Assembly: GCF_037040815.1 (NCBI RefSeq)
Contig: NZ_CP146232.1
Location: forward strand, 5,302,001-5,366,000
Origin: Pararoseomonas sp. SCSIO 73927
GTDB lineage: Bacteria > Pseudomonadota > Alphaproteobacteria > Acetobacterales > Acetobacteraceae
Reading direction: 5' to 3'
DNA: 64,000 nt
Numbering within the stretch: position 1 is the stretch's first letter; each line of letters opens with the position of its first letter. The notes under the pieces are model-generated. The model had not been told where the DNA came from. It did not search any database and saw only the letters and a program-made list of their open reading frames with translations. Of the stretch, positions 7,759 through 17,987 are shown one piece after another. The translations under genes and the position numbers were made by a program.

Positions 7759-8834
7759 GGGCCGCGCCAGATCACGTCGGGGCCGATGGAGTCCAGGGTG
7801 GCGCAGCCGGTGTGGACCATCGCCACCTCCAGTTCGGCACGCAGCAGCTTCATCACGTGCGCCGCGCCCATGGCACCCGCCACGGCCAGCCCGTGCAGCG
7901 GGGCACGGCCGACCAGCACGGCTCTGGCGCCCAGAGCCAGGGCCTTCAGCACGTCGGTGCCGCGGCGGACGCCGCCGTCCAGCAGCACAGGCACGCGCCC
8001 GGCCACCGCGCGGGCCACGGCGGGCAGGACCTCGATCGTGGCGGGCAAGGTGTCCAGCACGCGGCCGCCGTGGTTGGAGACGATGATGCCGGCCGCGCCG
8101 GCCTCGATGGCGCGCTCCGCGTCATCGGGCGTCAGGACGCCCTTGAGAAGGATCGGCAGGCGGGTGGCGGCGCGCAGGGCGGCGACGTCGTCCCAGGTGG
8201 CGGCGTGCTCCACGGCGGCGAAGATCTCGCTGCCGGATCGTGCGGGCGGCGGGGCGGCCGCGCCGCGCAGGTTCACGGCCTCCACGCCCGGGGGCAGGCG
8301 GAAGCCGGCGCGCTGCTCGCGGTTCCGCAGGCTGACGGGGGCATCGACCGTGACGACCAGCGCGGCGTAGCCCGCCGCCTCCGCCCGGCGCACCAGGGCG
8401 AGGGTGAAGGCACGGTCCGGCTGGATGTAGAGCTGGAACCAGGGGGCCGGCCGGACGCCGGCCGCAATAGATTCCAGCGGCAGGCTGGCCTGCGCGCTGA
8501 CCACCATCAGGCTGCCCGTGGCCGCGGCCGCCACCGCCGTCGCGGCCTCGCCCTCCGGGTGCAGCAGGCGGTGGAAGGCGGTGGGGGAGATCAGGATGGG
8601 GTGGTCCAGCGCCTGGCCCAGCAGTTCCAGCCGGGTGTGGGCGCCGCGCATGGGGGCCAGGACGCGGGTATTCAGGCGCAGGCGGGCGAAGGCGGCGCGG
8701 TTCTCCGCCAGGGTGGTCTCCTCCCCCGCCCCGCCGCCGACATAGGCCCAGGCGTTCTCCCCCATGCGTTCCCGCGCGGGCGCCTCGTAGTCGGGCACGC
8801 AGACGATGCCGTCGGGGATGGGTTCGAAGGCCAT
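7755..8834 (-). CDS. FMN-dependent alpha-hydroxy-acid oxidase
   Basis: Member of the glycolate oxidase/lactate oxidase/L-lactate dehydrogenase family, a TIM-barrel flavoenzyme that oxidises alpha-hydroxy acids to keto acids. The 359-residue length is normal. Visible motifs are YVGGGAGEE near the N-terminus, LISPTAFH, MVVSAQAS, the IILKGV-type strand (LPILLKGVLT) with the FMN-contacting lysine, SNHGGRVLDT carrying the catalytic His and the substrate-binding Arg, and LLDGGVRRGTDVLKALALGA that holds the FMN phosphate. No membrane anchor is seen, which points to a soluble oxidase. Substrate specificity cannot be read from sequence. It is a single-gene unit, convergent with the HxlR gene. Confidence 0.9.
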   Translation of the reverse strand: MAFEPIPDGIVCVPDYEAPARERMGENAWAYVGGGAGEETTLAENRAAFARLRLNTRVLAPMRGAHTRLELLGQALDHPILISPTAFHRLLHPEGEAATAVAAAATGSLMVVSAQASLPLESIAAGVRPAPWFQLYIQPDRAFTLALVRRAEAAGYAALVVTVDAPVSLRNREQRAGFRLPPGVEAVNLRGAAAPPPARSGSEIFAAVEHAATWDDVAALRAATRLPILLKGVLTPDDAERAIEAGAAGIIVSNHGGRVLDTLPATIEVLPAVARAVAGRVPVLLDGGVRRGTDVLKALALGARAVLVGRAPLHGLAVAGAMGAAHVMKLLRAELEVAMVHTGCATLDSIGPDVIWRGP

Positions 8835-8876
8835 GGAGCGGGATTAGGGCGGATGGCCGGGCGCGGGAACCACCCC

Positions 8877-8907
8877 TTGACCTTCCCATGATGGGAAGCC
8901 TCATCTG
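8877..8907 (+). promoter_or_regulatory. MerR-type copper promoter with CueR operator upstream of copA
   Basis: TTGACC (-35, 8877-8882) is followed by the dyad CTTCCC-ATGAT-GGGAAG (8882-8898) and a poor -10 (about TCATCT, 8901-8906), giving the 18-19 bp spacer that MerR-family activators untwist. The dyad closely resembles the known CueR operator CCTTCC-N-GGAAGG. It lies 23-30 bp upstream of the copA start, and cueR is the second gene of the operon. The ATG at 8888 falls inside the dyad and is therefore not a start codon. Confidence 0.85.
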
Positions 8908-8929
8908 GGGTGGCGAAGGAGCCCTCTCC

Positions 8930-11340
<2,411 letters not shown>

Positions 11341-11344
<4 letters not shown>

Positions 11345-11733
11345 GGATCGGGGAAGCGGCCGAGGCCTCCGGCGTCTCGGCGAAGATGATCCGGCATTAC
11401 GAGGCGGTGGGGCTGCTGCCCGCCGCGGCGCGCAGGGACTCCAACTACCGCGATTACGGGGAGGCGGATGTCCACGCGCTGCGCTTCATCCGGCGGGCGC
11501 GGGACCTCGGCTTCTCGCTGGCGGAGATCGCGGGGCTGCTGGCGCTGTGGCGGGACAAGGCGCGGGCGAGCGCGGAGGTGAAGCGGCTGGCGCTGGCGCA
11601 TGTGGAGGCGCTGGAGGCCAAGGCGCGGGACCTCTCCGCCATGGCCTCCACGCTGCGCCACCTGGCCGCGCACTGCCACGGCGATGCGCGGCCGGATTGC
11701 CCGATCCTGGAGGAGCTGGCGGGCGGGCCCTAG
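11341..11733 (+). CDS. cueR: Copper-responsive MerR-family regulator
   Basis: The 130-residue protein has an N-terminal MerR helix-turn-helix (RIGEAAEASGVSAKMIRHYE), a long dimerisation helix and the metal-binding loop with Cys112 and Cys120 separated by seven residues (CHGDARPDC). This is exactly the CueR spacing, which distinguishes Cu(I)/Ag(I) sensors from zinc or mercury members. It starts with GTG overlapping the copA stop codon. It most likely activates the promoter at 8877-8907 and so its own operon. The 3' end overlaps the convergent RidA gene by a shared CTAG. Confidence 0.95.
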
Positions 11734-12119
11734 CCGAGGACGGCGACGGCCTCGATCTCCAGCAGGAAGTTCGGGCGCGGCAGGGAGTAGACGATGGCGG
11801 TGGTGCGCGCGGGGTACTTCCCGTCCGGGAAATGCGCGGCGTAGATGCGATTCATCTCCTCGAAATCCTCGCGCCGCGTCAGCAGCACGTTCACCTTCAC
11901 CACGCGGGACCAGTCGCCGCCCGCCTCCTTCAGGAGGCCGGTGATGCTCTTCATCACCTGCGTCATCTGCGCGGGAAAGTCGCCGACGGCGAGCCGTCCC
12001 TTCTCGTCGTAGGCGGGAATGCCGGAGATGTAGAGGAGATTGCCGCACTTCACCGCCGGGGAGAGGGGCGCGGCCACCTTGAACTGGTCGGCGGGCTGGA
12101 TGTGCTCGAGCGGGGTCAT
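11730..12119 (-). CDS. RidA/YjgF-family protein
   Basis: A 129-residue member of the Rid family of reactive enamine/imine deaminases and related proteins. Family segments are CGNLLYISGIPAYDEKG, the middle WSRVVKVNVLLT and C-terminal YPARTTAIVYSLPRPNFLLEIEAVA. The Arg that binds the substrate carboxylate in true RidA (usually in a ...ARxxV... segment) is plausibly the Arg of PARTTA. It lies 15 nt downstream of a Bug-type solute-binding protein gene in the same direction, so it is probably co-expressed with tartrate-related transport. Rid proteins are common in catabolic operons, where their exact role is often unknown. Confidence 0.88.
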   Translation of the reverse strand: MTPLEHIQPADQFKVAAPLSPAVKCGNLLYISGIPAYDEKGRLAVGDFPAQMTQVMKSITGLLKEAGGDWSRVVKVNVLLTRREDFEEMNRIYAAHFPDGKYPARTTAIVYSLPRPNFLLEIEAVAVLG

Positions 12120-12134
12120 GGCGCGTTCCTCTGA

Positions 12135-13103
12135 TCAGCCGGGCTGCAGGTTGGCGGCGCGGATCACCTCCGCATAGACCCCCGTGTCGCGGCCGATGCG
12201 GGCGACGAGCTCGGCGGGGCCGCCGCCGAGGATATCGAGGCCCAGCTCCTCCATCTTCGCGCGCGTGGCGGGGCGGTTGAGGGATTCCAGCCAGGCCTTG
12301 CTCAGCCCCGCCGCCACCTCGGGCCGCGCGCCCGCGGGCATGACCACGCCGTACCAGGAATCCGAGATCACCTGCGGGAAGCCCAGCTCGGCGAGCGTCG
12401 GCACCTCGGGCAGCAGGCGGTGCCGCCCCCTGGACACGACGGCGAGCGGCGTCACCTGCCTCTCCCGGATCACCTGCAGCACGTCCGGCATGTTGGCGAA
12501 GGTGTAGTCCACGCGGCCGGCGAGAAGGTCCGTCATCATCTGCGGCGTGCCGCGGTAGGGGACGTGCTGCGCGTTCAGCCCGGCCAGGAGCTTCAGGTGC
12601 TCCATCCCCATGTGCTGGCTGGTGCCCTGGCCGTTGCTGCCGAAGGAGAGGCCCGTCCCGCCCTGCCTCGCCTTCGCCAGGAAGGCCTGGAAGTCGGGGG
12701 CGAGCGCGGGGTGGCAGACCACGACGTGCGGCATCTCCACCAGCAGCGCGAGCGGGGTGAAGTCCGCCAGCGGGTCGTAGGGCTTCGGCCTGTGCAGGTT
12801 CGGGTTCACCGTGAAACTGTTGGCAACCACCAGCGCCGCCTGTCCGTCCGGCGGCATGGCCTTCACGGCCTGCACGGCCACCAGCGTGCCGGCGCCCGGC
12901 CGGTTCTCCACCACCACGTTCTGGCCCAGCAGGGGGCCGGCGCCGTCCGCGACGAGGCGGCCGACCAGGTCGATGCTGGAGCCCGGCGGGAAAGGCACGA
13001 CGAAGCGCACGGGGGCGGCGGGCTTCCAGTCCTGCGCCAGGGCTGCCCGCGACGGCAGCGCGGCCAGGAGGGCAGGCATGGCGAGGAAGGCGCGGCGTTG
13101 CAT
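12135..13103 (-). CDS. Tripartite tricarboxylate transporter (Bug/TctC-type) solute-binding protein
   Basis: Periplasmic binding protein of the Bug family, 322 residues. ATG 13103 opens an RR-containing signal peptide (MQRRAFLAMPALLAALP) cut near ALAQ, and GAGGACT precedes it. Family features are VPFPPGSSIDLVGRLVAD, VVENRPGAGT, HVPYRGTPQMMTDLLAGRVDY and YGVVMPAGARPEV. Bug proteins bind carboxylic acids; the neighbouring D-tartrate dehydratase and LysR genes suggest tartrate or a related hydroxy acid. The membrane subunits TctA and TctB are not in the window, so this is an orphan binding protein, which is frequent in this family. Confidence 0.92.
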   Translation of the reverse strand: MQRRAFLAMPALLAALPSRAALAQDWKPAAPVRFVVPFPPGSSIDLVGRLVADGAGPLLGQNVVVENRPGAGTLVAVQAVKAMPPDGQAALVVANSFTVNPNLHRPKPYDPLADFTPLALLVEMPHVVVCHPALAPDFQAFLAKARQGGTGLSFGSNGQGTSQHMGMEHLKLLAGLNAQHVPYRGTPQMMTDLLAGRVDYTFANMPDVLQVIRERQVTPLAVVSRGRHRLLPEVPTLAELGFPQVISDSWYGVVMPAGARPEVAAGLSKAWLESLNRPATRAKMEELGLDILGGGPAELVARIGRDTGVYAEVIRAANLQPG

Positions 13104-13172
13104 GGGAAGTCCTCTGGCGGTCGCCCGGCGGGAGGGGAGCCCGCACCCGGTCGCGGCGAAGGTTAGCAACGC

Positions 13173-14090
13173 CTATGCCAGGGGTGTGCGCGGTTTCTCC
13201 GGGCGCGTGGCGAGGGCCCAGAAGGTTTCCGCGGCGGCGCCGAGCGCCAGGGGGCGGATCACGCGGATCTCCAGCGCCACCTCCAGCGCGGCCGGGCCGG
13301 CGCGGTGCAGGGTGCCCGCCGCGAGGTCCTCCGCCACCAGGCTTTCCGGCAGCCAGGCGATGCCGCGGCCGTTGCGCGCCATGCTCCGCAGCGTGGCGGC
13401 GTGGTGGGCGGTGAAGGCTGGGGTCAGCCTTGCCGCCACCGCTTCCGGCAGCGCCGCCGCCAGAATGCGCCCGAGACCGGATTCGCGGCTGTAGGCGAGG
13501 AAGGGCAGCGCCTCCCTCCCCTCCCCTGTCCCGGGCACGATCGACGGCCCGCCCGGCGCGGCCACGGGCACCAGCCGGTCCGTGCCGACGCGGTGGGAGG
13601 GGAAGCGGCCGGGATCGAGGCGGGAGGGCGCGGCGGCATGGTGGTGGCAGAGCAGGAACTGCGCCTGGCCCGCCAGCATCAGCGCCTCGCAGGCCTGGAG
13701 GCTGTCGGAGACGAGGGAGACGGCGCCGGGCGGCGCGCCGTCCTCCAGCGCGCGCAGCCAGGCCGGGAAGAAGGTGAAGGAGAGGACGTGGGTGGCCGCG
13801 AAGCGGAGCGACGCGCGCGCGCCTTCGGCCGCGGCGCGGGCGGCGTCCCGGCCCTCCGCCACACAGCGCAGCGCCTCCGCCAGCAGCGGGCTTAGCGCCT
13901 CCCCCGCCGGGGTCAGGGCGATCGGGTGGGCGTCGCGGTCGAAGAGCGGGGTGCCCGCCCAGTCCTCCAGGGAGCGGATGCGGCGGCTGAAGGCGGGCTG
14001 GGTCACGTTCCGCAGGGCGGCGGCGCGGGAGAAGTTCCCGGTTTCCGCCAGCGCCCGGAAGTCCTCGATCTGGGAGAGGTCCAGCGTCAT
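13173..14090 (-). CDS. LysR-family transcriptional regulator
   Basis: A 305-residue LysR regulator. The N-terminal winged helix is evident (LSQIEDFRALAETGNFSRAA, then NVTQPAFSRRIRSLE), followed by a two-lobed co-inducer-binding domain. It is read divergently from the D-tartrate dehydratase gene with 87 bp between the start codons, and sits upstream of the Bug/RidA pair on its own strand. The simplest reading is that it responds to tartrate or a downstream keto acid and controls tarD and perhaps the binding-protein operon. A dyad sits 12 bp upstream of its own start codon, which fits autoregulation. Confidence 0.9.
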   Translation of the reverse strand: MTLDLSQIEDFRALAETGNFSRAAALRNVTQPAFSRRIRSLEDWAGTPLFDRDAHPIALTPAGEALSPLLAEALRCVAEGRDAARAAAEGARASLRFAATHVLSFTFFPAWLRALEDGAPPGAVSLVSDSLQACEALMLAGQAQFLLCHHHAAAPSRLDPGRFPSHRVGTDRLVPVAAPGGPSIVPGTGEGREALPFLAYSRESGLGRILAAALPEAVAARLTPAFTAHHAATLRSMARNGRGIAWLPESLVAEDLAAGTLHRAGPAALEVALEIRVIRPLALGAAAETFWALATRPEKPRTPLA

Positions 14091-14101
14091 GCCGAACCCT
14101 T

Positions 14102-14118
14102 ATCACGCGAGGCGCGAT
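14102..14118. promoter_or_regulatory. Candidate LysR-type binding dyad
   Basis: ATC-N11-GAT, an imperfect 17-bp palindrome (ATCACGC-gag-GCGCGAT with one mismatch). It lies between the divergent LysR and tarD start codons. LysR regulators recognise T-N11-A-type dyads in such positions. No binding evidence is available. Confidence 0.4.
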
Positions 14119-14177
14119 CGGCATTGGCCCTGCCGCCCGGCAAACGGCATCTTCCGCCCCGCAAGAAGGGGAATGCC

Positions 14178-15338
14178 ATGCGCATCGTGGATCTGCGGGA
14201 GGTGACGGCACCGATCGCCTCCTCCATCGCCAATGCCTATATCGACTTCAGCAAGATGACGCTCTCCCTCGTCGCCGTGGTCACCGATGTGATCCGAGAC
14301 GGGCGGCCGGTGGTGGGCTACGGCTTCAACTCCAACGGCCGCTACGGCCAGGGCGGGCTGATCCGGGAGCGCTTCGCGCCGCGGCTGCTGGAGGCGAAGC
14401 CGGAGAGCCTGCTGAACGACGCGGGCGACAACCTGGACCCGGACCGGATCTGGGCGGCGCTGATGAAGAACGAGAAGCCGGGCGGGCACGGGGAGCGCTC
14501 CGTCGCCGTCGGCACCATCGACATGGCGGTGTGGGACGCGGTGGCGAAGATCGCGGGGAAGCCGCTGTTCCGGCTGCTGGCGGAGCGTCACGGGCGGCAG
14601 GCGGACCCGCGCGTCTTCGTCTATGCCGCGGGCGGCTACTACTATCCGGGCAAGGGGATCGAGCAGCTGCGGGCGGAGATGCGGAGCTACCTCGACCGCG
14701 GCTACAACGTGGTGAAGATGAAGATCGGCAACGGCATTGAGGAGGACCGGCCGCGCATCGAGGGCGTGCTGAAGGAGCTGGACGGGAAGGCGCAGCTGGC
14801 GGTGGATGCCAATGGCCGCCTGAACCTCGAGGACGCGATCGCCTACGCCAAGACGCTGCGGGACTACCCGCTCTTCTGGTACGAGGAGGCGGGCGATCCG
14901 CTGGACTACAACCTGCAGGCCCAGCTCGCCGAGTTCTACCCGGCGGCCATGGCCACCGGCGAGAACCTGTTCAGCCACCAGGACGCGCGCAACCTGATCC
15001 GCTACGGCGGGATGCGGCCGGACCGGGACTGGCTGCAATTCGACTGCGCCCTCTCCTACGGCCTCTGCGAGTACCAGCGCACGCTGGAGGTGCTGAATAC
15101 CGCGGGCTGGTCGCCCAGCCGCTGCATCCCCCACGGCGGGCACCAGATGTCGCTGAACATCGCGGCCGGCCTCGGGCTGGGCGGGAACGAGAGCTACCCC
15201 GACCTGTTCCAGCCCTATGGCGGCTTCCCGGACGGGGTGCGGGTGGAGGACGGGCACATCACCATGCCCGACCTTCCCGGCATCGGGTTCGAGGGCAAGT
15301 CGGACCTGATCAGGGTGATGCGCGACCTGGCGGAGTGA
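14178..15338 (+). CDS. tarD: D(-)-tartrate dehydratase, enolase superfamily
   Basis: Dehydrates D-tartrate to oxaloacetate. The 386-residue protein closely follows the Bradyrhizobium enzyme as I remember it, including YGFNSNGRYGQGGLIRERFA and the ending DLPGIGFEGKSDL. The barrel catalytic set is complete: Lys180 and Lys182 (KMK), metal ligands Asp210, Glu236 and Glu262, and His319 (IPHGGHQ). This matches Lys182/184, Asp213, Glu239, Glu265 and His322 of the characterised enzyme once one residue missing after the KMKIG motif is allowed for. ATG 14178 follows AAGAAGGGG; the open frame extends further upstream into the divergent regulator and is not used. Context is a LysR regulator and a carboxylate-binding protein. 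A strong hairpin follows the stop codon. Confidence 0.94.
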   Translation: MRIVDLREVTAPIASSIANAYIDFSKMTLSLVAVVTDVIRDGRPVVGYGFNSNGRYGQGGLIRERFAPRLLEAKPESLLNDAGDNLDPDRIWAALMKNEKPGGHGERSVAVGTIDMAVWDAVAKIAGKPLFRLLAERHGRQADPRVFVYAAGGYYYPGKGIEQLRAEMRSYLDRGYNVVKMKIGNGIEEDRPRIEGVLKELDGKAQLAVDANGRLNLEDAIAYAKTLRDYPLFWYEEAGDPLDYNLQAQLAEFYPAAMATGENLFSHQDARNLIRYGGMRPDRDWLQFDCALSYGLCEYQRTLEVLNTAGWSPSRCIPHGGHQMSLNIAAGLGLGGNESYPDLFQPYGGFPDGVRVEDGHITMPDLPGIGFEGKSDLIRVMRDLAE

Positions 15339-15340
15339 GC

Positions 15341-15368
15341 GGGTGGGGCGCCGTGCGGCGCCCCACCC
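15341..15368 (+). terminator. Hairpin after tarD
   Basis: GGGTGGGGCGCC (15341-15352) pairs perfectly over 12 bp with GGCGCCCCACCC (15357-15368) around a GTGC loop, 2 nt after the tarD stop codon. There is no T run, so it is either a GC-type terminator or a 3' stabilising stem. Confidence 0.6.
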
Positions 15369-15463
15369 CATCGCGCGGTGGATCCGGCGGGCAGGCCGAA
15401 TCTGGTTGTCGGTTCCCGGAAGAAAGTGCAACGTTCCGATAACGAATCATCGGGAGGAACGAC

Positions 15464-16936
15464 GTGACGCACCACGGCGAGCTGTACCTGCGCGACTTCG
15501 TCCCTCCCCGCTCCGTTTATCACGGGTCCGGGCGCTTCGGCCGCCTCTTCCCCGATCTCGCGCCCTTCGCGAGCCCGAGCGAGGAGTTGCGCAAGAACCT
15601 CCTGAAGCTCGGCGCCAAGGACGGGCCGATGGATCCGAAGGATCCGCTCATCCCGCCCGCCGACGCGCTCGCCTCCGCGCCGGGGAACGCCGACAACACG
15701 CTCAACCCGATGATGACGGTGGGCTTCACCTTCCTCGGCCAGTTTCTCGACCACGACATCACCTTCGACCCGACCTCGAGCTTCGAGCGGCAGCAGGACC
15801 CGGAATCCGTCTCGAACTTCCGCACGCCCTGCTTCGAGCTGGACAGCGCCTACGGCGCCGGCATCGGGGCCAGCCCCCATCTCTACGACAAGGGCAACAA
15901 GGCCCGCTTCCTGATCGAGAAGCTCGGCCCCGCCCCGGACGCGAAGGACGACCTCCCGCGCAACTCCCAGGGCGCCGCGATCATCGGGGATCCGCGCAAC
16001 GACGAGAACGTCATCCTCTCCCAGATGCACCTCGCCTTCCTGAAGTTCCACAACGCCGTGGAGGCCGATATCCGGCCGCGCTTTCCCGGCACCGGCGAGC
16101 GCTTCGCCGAAGCGCAGCGGCGCGTCCGCTGGCATTACCAGTGGATCATCCTCAACCAGTACCTGCCGGCCACCGTAGGCGACGATCTGGTCGAGGACAT
16201 CCTGGAGAACGGCCGGCGGTACTACAACTGGCGCGAGGAGCCCTTCATACCCGCCGAGTTCTCCGTGGCCGCCTACCGCTTCGGCCACAGCCAGATCCGC
16301 CCGGGCTACAAGCCCAACCCCGACCTCCAGGCCGCGATCTTCGACGCGCGCTTCGGGCAGGTGGTGGACGGGCAGGTGGTGACGGACCTGCGCGGCGGCC
16401 TCCGCGAGCCGAACCGCTTCGTTAACTGGAACATCTTCTTCGATTTCGGCGACGGCTCGGTGAAGCGGAACAAGCTCATCGACACGACGATCTCCACCCC
16501 GCTCTTCACCCTGCCGTTCGACGCACCCGGCAACCCGACGGCCGAGGAGCCGCCCGCAACCCTCGCCGGGCGGAACCTTCTGCGGCACCTCACCTTCAGC
16601 CTGCCCTGCGGCCAGGACGTGGCCCGCGCCATGGGCGAGGAGCCGCTGGCGAAGGGGGACTTCGCCCCTGCGGTCCAGGCGCTGAAGATGGCCGAGCGGA
16701 CGCCCCTCTGGTTCTACATCCTGCAGGAGGCAAAAACGCGTGAGGCCGGCAAGCGGCTCGGGCCTGTCGGCGGCCGCATCGTCGCGGAGGTCTTCATCGG
16801 GCTGCTGCAGGGGGACCGGAAATCCTACCTGCGCCAGCACCCGAAGTGGCGGCCCGAATACGCCAGCCACGGCGTCTTCGAGATGCAGGAGCTTCTCCAC
16901 ATGGCCGGGATGCCCGGCACCCGGGCCCGCCCCTAG
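15464..16936 (+). CDS. Animal-type haem peroxidase (peroxidase-cyclooxygenase superfamily)
   Basis: A 490-residue bacterial relative of mammalian peroxidases. The distal haem His sits in FLGQFLDHDITFDP and the proximal His in AAYRFGHSQIRPGY; an Asn-rich loop (NDENVILSQMHLAFLKFHN) and the central Arg-containing segment also match the superfamily. No signal peptide is visible, as in many bacterial members. The GTG start at 15464 follows GGGAGGAACGAC. Bacterial members oxidise halides or aromatic compounds with hydrogen peroxide, but the natural substrate of this one is unknown. It is convergent with an EthD-like/PRISE reductase operon, which may mean a shared oxidative pathway, although no direct link is visible. 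Confidence 0.9.
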   Translation: MTHHGELYLRDFVPPRSVYHGSGRFGRLFPDLAPFASPSEELRKNLLKLGAKDGPMDPKDPLIPPADALASAPGNADNTLNPMMTVGFTFLGQFLDHDITFDPTSSFERQQDPESVSNFRTPCFELDSAYGAGIGASPHLYDKGNKARFLIEKLGPAPDAKDDLPRNSQGAAIIGDPRNDENVILSQMHLAFLKFHNAVEADIRPRFPGTGERFAEAQRRVRWHYQWIILNQYLPATVGDDLVEDILENGRRYYNWREEPFIPAEFSVAAYRFGHSQIRPGYKPNPDLQAAIFDARFGQVVDGQVVTDLRGGLREPNRFVNWNIFFDFGDGSVKRNKLIDTTISTPLFTLPFDAPGNPTAEEPPATLAGRNLLRHLTFSLPCGQDVARAMGEEPLAKGDFAPAVQALKMAERTPLWFYILQEAKTREAGKRLGPVGGRIVAEVFIGLLQGDRKSYLRQHPKWRPEYASHGVFEMQELLHMAGMPGTRARP

Positions 16937-16957
16937 GGCGGCCCCGGGGCTCCTTCC

Positions 16958-17971
16958 TCAAGCCGCGGGGCTTGGCCGTTCCGTCGCGAGCTCCGGCAGC
17001 AACCGGTTGATGACGCTGTAGTTCGCGGCGGTCCAGAATTCCGATCCCTCGCCGGCGAGGCGTGCTTCCGATTCATCGATGGCGGCGTGGTCGGCGCTGA
17101 CGAGGTAGTCCTCCACGTCGTTCACCGATGCGAAGGCGAGGATCGACACCGCGTCGATCTTGCTGCCCTCCGGGTCCTTCTGCGTGGAGCCGATGTTGTG
17201 GAGCTGGGCGTAGCGGCACACGAACTCATGCGTTGCGGGCCGGGAGAGCACGAGCTCGGCGTGCTCTCCCACCAGCCGTTGCTGAAACCCCTCCCGGCTC
17301 AGCTCCGGCCGGCGGACATGGATGCGGACGAGGCTGATCGGGTCGCGGTGCCGCGCGCTGGGGATCAGGATGTGCTCGCGCGCGATCTCGCGGGTGACCA
17401 TGCGGAACGCCACCTTCTCATCGGCGATGATGCGCTTCGCAAACTTCTCCTGCCCGAGCGTGCTCTGGATATCCGCTTCCTCGCCATAGACGATGTAGGC
17501 CAGCCCGTCCCAGCGCGGGCGGCCGAAGGCCGGCACGCGCGCCTCGGGATCGGAGACGAGGCGCCCGTCCACCTCCGTCATTGCGCGGTAGGGCGGGCGG
17601 AAGAAGGAGGACGGGCCGGAGGCGATGCGGTGCAGCTGATCGTAGCGCAGTACGAGCTCGGAGGTGCTGCCCGGCTCGTCATAGGCGAATTTCGGCCCGT
17701 GGACCTTCCGCCAGTACTCGTCCCAGTGCTCGAAGGCGAGGTTGGGGTTCGGCTCGATGGCGAGCGCGTCCGGATGGCGGTCGGGGCGCGACACCTCCTT
17801 CCCGTCGCGCCCCTTGCCGGAGCCCTCGTCGCGCGGGCGCTCGCCGGGGGGCGTGCTGTCCACCCGGCTGACGAAGGTCGGCGTCACGATCAGCGGCCGC
17901 GTCGTCGACCGGAAGTGCTCCCGCAAGGGCGGGCGGTGGAGGTTGTCGCTGCGCGAGAAGTCGGTGGCCAT
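16958..17971 (-). CDS. EthD-like dimeric alpha/beta-barrel protein
   Basis: A 337-residue protein with no close family I can name. The centre carries EthD-like features (HWDEYWRKVHGPKFAYDE, then LRYDQLHRI and RWDGLAYIVYGEEADIQ), and the second half repeats a similar beta-alpha-beta pattern (RPATHEFVCRYAQLHNIG), so it may hold two ferredoxin-like modules. EthD and related dimeric barrels act as small oxygenases, lyases or accessory proteins. ATG 17971 follows GGGAG; an upstream extension would overlap the reductase gene. It lies 16 nt downstream of the PRISE-type reductase in the same operon. Confidence 0.7.
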   Translation of the reverse strand: MATDFSRSDNLHRPPLREHFRSTTRPLIVTPTFVSRVDSTPPGERPRDEGSGKGRDGKEVSRPDRHPDALAIEPNPNLAFEHWDEYWRKVHGPKFAYDEPGSTSELVLRYDQLHRIASGPSSFFRPPYRAMTEVDGRLVSDPEARVPAFGRPRWDGLAYIVYGEEADIQSTLGQEKFAKRIIADEKVAFRMVTREIAREHILIPSARHRDPISLVRIHVRRPELSREGFQQRLVGEHAELVLSRPATHEFVCRYAQLHNIGSTQKDPEGSKIDAVSILAFASVNDVEDYLVSADHAAIDESEARLAGEGSEFWTAANYSVINRLLPELATERPSPAA

Positions 17972-17987
17972 GGGGGGTCTCCCGGCT

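Noticed and set aside
14119..14136. CGGCA-N7-TGCCG near tarD as another FlbD-like site
   Set aside because: The spacing is 7 rather than 5, and the position is between metabolic genes; not counted with the flagellar dyads.
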